Source: Glossina fuscipes (taxonomy: Eukaryota > Arthropoda > Insecta > Diptera > Glossinidae). Taken from it: DNA of 64,000 bases. The stretch is taken from NCBI RefSeq assembly GCF_014805625.2, contig NW_023998417.1, positions 12,767,413-12,831,412 on the forward strand, in the 5' to 3' direction. Shown here one piece after another: positions 62,301 to 64,000 of this stretch. The position numbers were made by a program, and so were the translations under genes. Within the stretch, counting starts at the first letter, position 1. Each line of letters opens with the position of its first letter. Below the pieces are notes generated by a model that ran no database searches, was not told the origin of the DNA, and saw nothing but the letters and a program-made list of their open reading frames with translations.

Positions 62301-63412
62301 TCCAAATGAAAATGAAAATCGACTGACTGACTATAAAGAAAAACTGGTGCTTTCCCTAGCAAGGAGTACTTGCAAAAGACTATATCATGAAGCAGTAGCT
62401 TTCTACTCTTCCCGACATCTCGCCACCATCCACAAAAACCGAGCGAAAAAGAACAATAATAGCCGCCAAGTATCATATTCAGAGTCACGTTAGAAACACA
62501 TACTGCATGAGGCAGTCGCGTAGGCTTTGAAATACCTTGTTGAACACTTAACTACTTCCGAAAGTAGGTTTTCATGGTAGTAAAGGAAAAAATAAAGCTT
62601 TTCAAAAATTTCTCTTTTTTGTACTAGCGAAGACTATTCCACGCATGCAGCAATCAAGATGTGCTTGATATCTTTTGTTAGCCACGGGATCTTACGTGCA
62701 TAAGGAAAATTGGTTTTAATACGCGATGCAATGTGTATTTTATTATAATGATATTATAATTGGCTAATATTTGAATTTATTTAATTGTATTGTTTTTTTT
62801 CTCAATATGCGATAATTGAAAATAAACCGATTGAATGTAAGTTTTTACTCTTTAAGCGGACTACAACGCGACAGCCCCCATGCAAGGAGATATCGTGAAA
62901 GTACATAAACTATTGATTTAATTTTTGCCTTTTCTTTCTTCGTATGCATGCATACATCATCAAAGAAACAATAGATTTTCTCCTTACCCAATAACACGAA
63001 CATAGACTCATAGTTTATTAGTTGCTGGCAGAGATTATTATATTGTTTCGCACGCATGTACTCGTCACATGAATCATCATCAACATTTCATTTATCTATA
63101 TTTTATTTCGGCTGCCGCCACAATTATTGCTTGGAAATAATCCGTAATCCGTCGTAACGGTAGCAGAGAAAAAAAAAATATTATGAAAATTGTTTGCATG
63201 TATGTTATAACACTTTACAGTCAACTGTCTTTTGAACAATAACGAGAGCTTGATCATCATTTAACGATATGTATGTATGCATGTGTATGATCAGAGCACA
63301 TCAACATGCGTTCCCATGTGTGAATTGTGTTCGTAATTGATGGATGGTGATCATCGAACCCTGTGTGTGCGATGTTGGCACGATACACACAGCCCGTACA
63401 AGCAGGCATCAA

Positions 63413-63435
63413 CGTATGTATGTATGTATGTATGT
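63413..63435. repeat. (ATGT)n microsatellite
   Basis: About five to six GTAT units. Confidence 0.9.
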
Positions 63436-64000
63436 GATGTTGTCGTACGTGCCTCGAGTTTAATTTTCGAAGAAATTGCATGTTTAACAATATTGACAAC
63501 TACACTAATTTAAAGTCATATAAACATTTACAAGACAATAATTGTGTTGAATACAATAAATATTAAATTCAAATATATTCGCATAAAGGATGTACAAGTT
63601 AAACTTACGTATATGCATATATTTAGCGTAACATCAATTGAACAAACAATTATATGGGAAAACATTTATAGCAAACAAAGCATTAACTATTGTCGGTAGC
63701 CTCCAATTATGTTTGCAAATCACAAATTAAAAAAATAAAATGAAAACTTGCTAAGACCATCTTAGCACCACCGAGAGTTTCTTCATTGTTTAATCATAAT
63801 AGTGGTCTGCGACGAAGTGTATCAACGACGTGTCGAACGCTCATGGCCGATTTCCCGAAACAAAGAAAAAACACTTCATTGCTAACTTTTATTAATTATT
63901 TTTCTCAAGTCGCGATATTCATATCTTTGTATTCGTTTTTTTATGCTTTAATCAATAAATCTTTACGTTCTTTTAAATATTTTATAATTATTTTATTTTA

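Larger units (their letters stand above)
52740..64000 (+). other. Gene-free AT-rich stretch to the window end
   Basis: No gene is supported on either strand, and in particular no second Tweedle signal peptide and no GPCR TM6/TM7 exon. It holds (CA)n at 55917-55949, (GTT)n at 56332-56365, A/T homopolymers near 57.2, 58.97 and 61.6 kb and (ATGT)n at 63413-63435. Open frames such as 57426-57701 have no recognisable motif. Confidence 0.6.

Overview
This window is AT-rich nuclear DNA from an insect, almost certainly a higher fly. A tephritid fruit fly is my best guess, based on the protein sequences and the style of the repeats; the window itself does not prove it. It is mostly intron or intergenic sequence. 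Only two protein-coding genes can be supported, both on the + strand and both incomplete: the first because the window starts inside it and its 3' part is not recognisable, the second because an assembly gap (a run of Ns) removes its middle. No bacterial-type operons, CRISPR arrays or rRNA genes are present.

Layout. (1) Positions 1-5945 hold three consecutive exons of a class A neuropeptide receptor. It is recognisable as the RYamide receptor (RYa-R, CG5811 in Drosophila) and is spliced with canonical GT-AG introns of 800 bp and 4.55 kb. The exons cover the end of TM1 through TM5 and the start of intracellular loop 3. The 3' exon(s) for TM6, TM7 and the tail are not seen in the remaining 58 kb. 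(2) From 5946 to about 51.4 kb there is no recognisable gene. The stretch holds microsatellites, two copies of a dispersed degenerate repeat (7.3 kb and 42.9 kb), a GC-rich island that looks like a transposon remnant (12.4-13.0 kb), a decayed mariner-type transposase (about 30.95-31.4 kb), a DNA-transposon/MITE with 19-bp terminal inverted repeats that contains an assembly gap (34704-35318), and a tRNA-like Pol III motif (45.64-45.71 kb). (3) At 51750-51892 is a secreted, glycine-rich cuticle-type gene, most likely a Tweedle (TwdlT-like) gene. It keeps its signal peptide and its C-terminus, but a 10-N gap replaces the middle of the coding sequence. A TATA box and an initiator lie upstream and a polyadenylation signal downstream. 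(4) From 52.7 to 64 kb I see no gene, only low-complexity DNA.

The receptor and the cuticle gene have unrelated jobs (neuropeptide signalling and exoskeleton structure). Their neighbourhood is still informative: from memory, the Drosophila counterparts carry consecutive CG numbers (CG5811, CG5812), so this looks like conserved microsynteny expanded by intergenic or intronic growth. I did not find a new biological system. The most useful observations concern the missing receptor exons, the gap-damaged Tweedle gene, the MITE spanning the other gap, and the transposase fossil.
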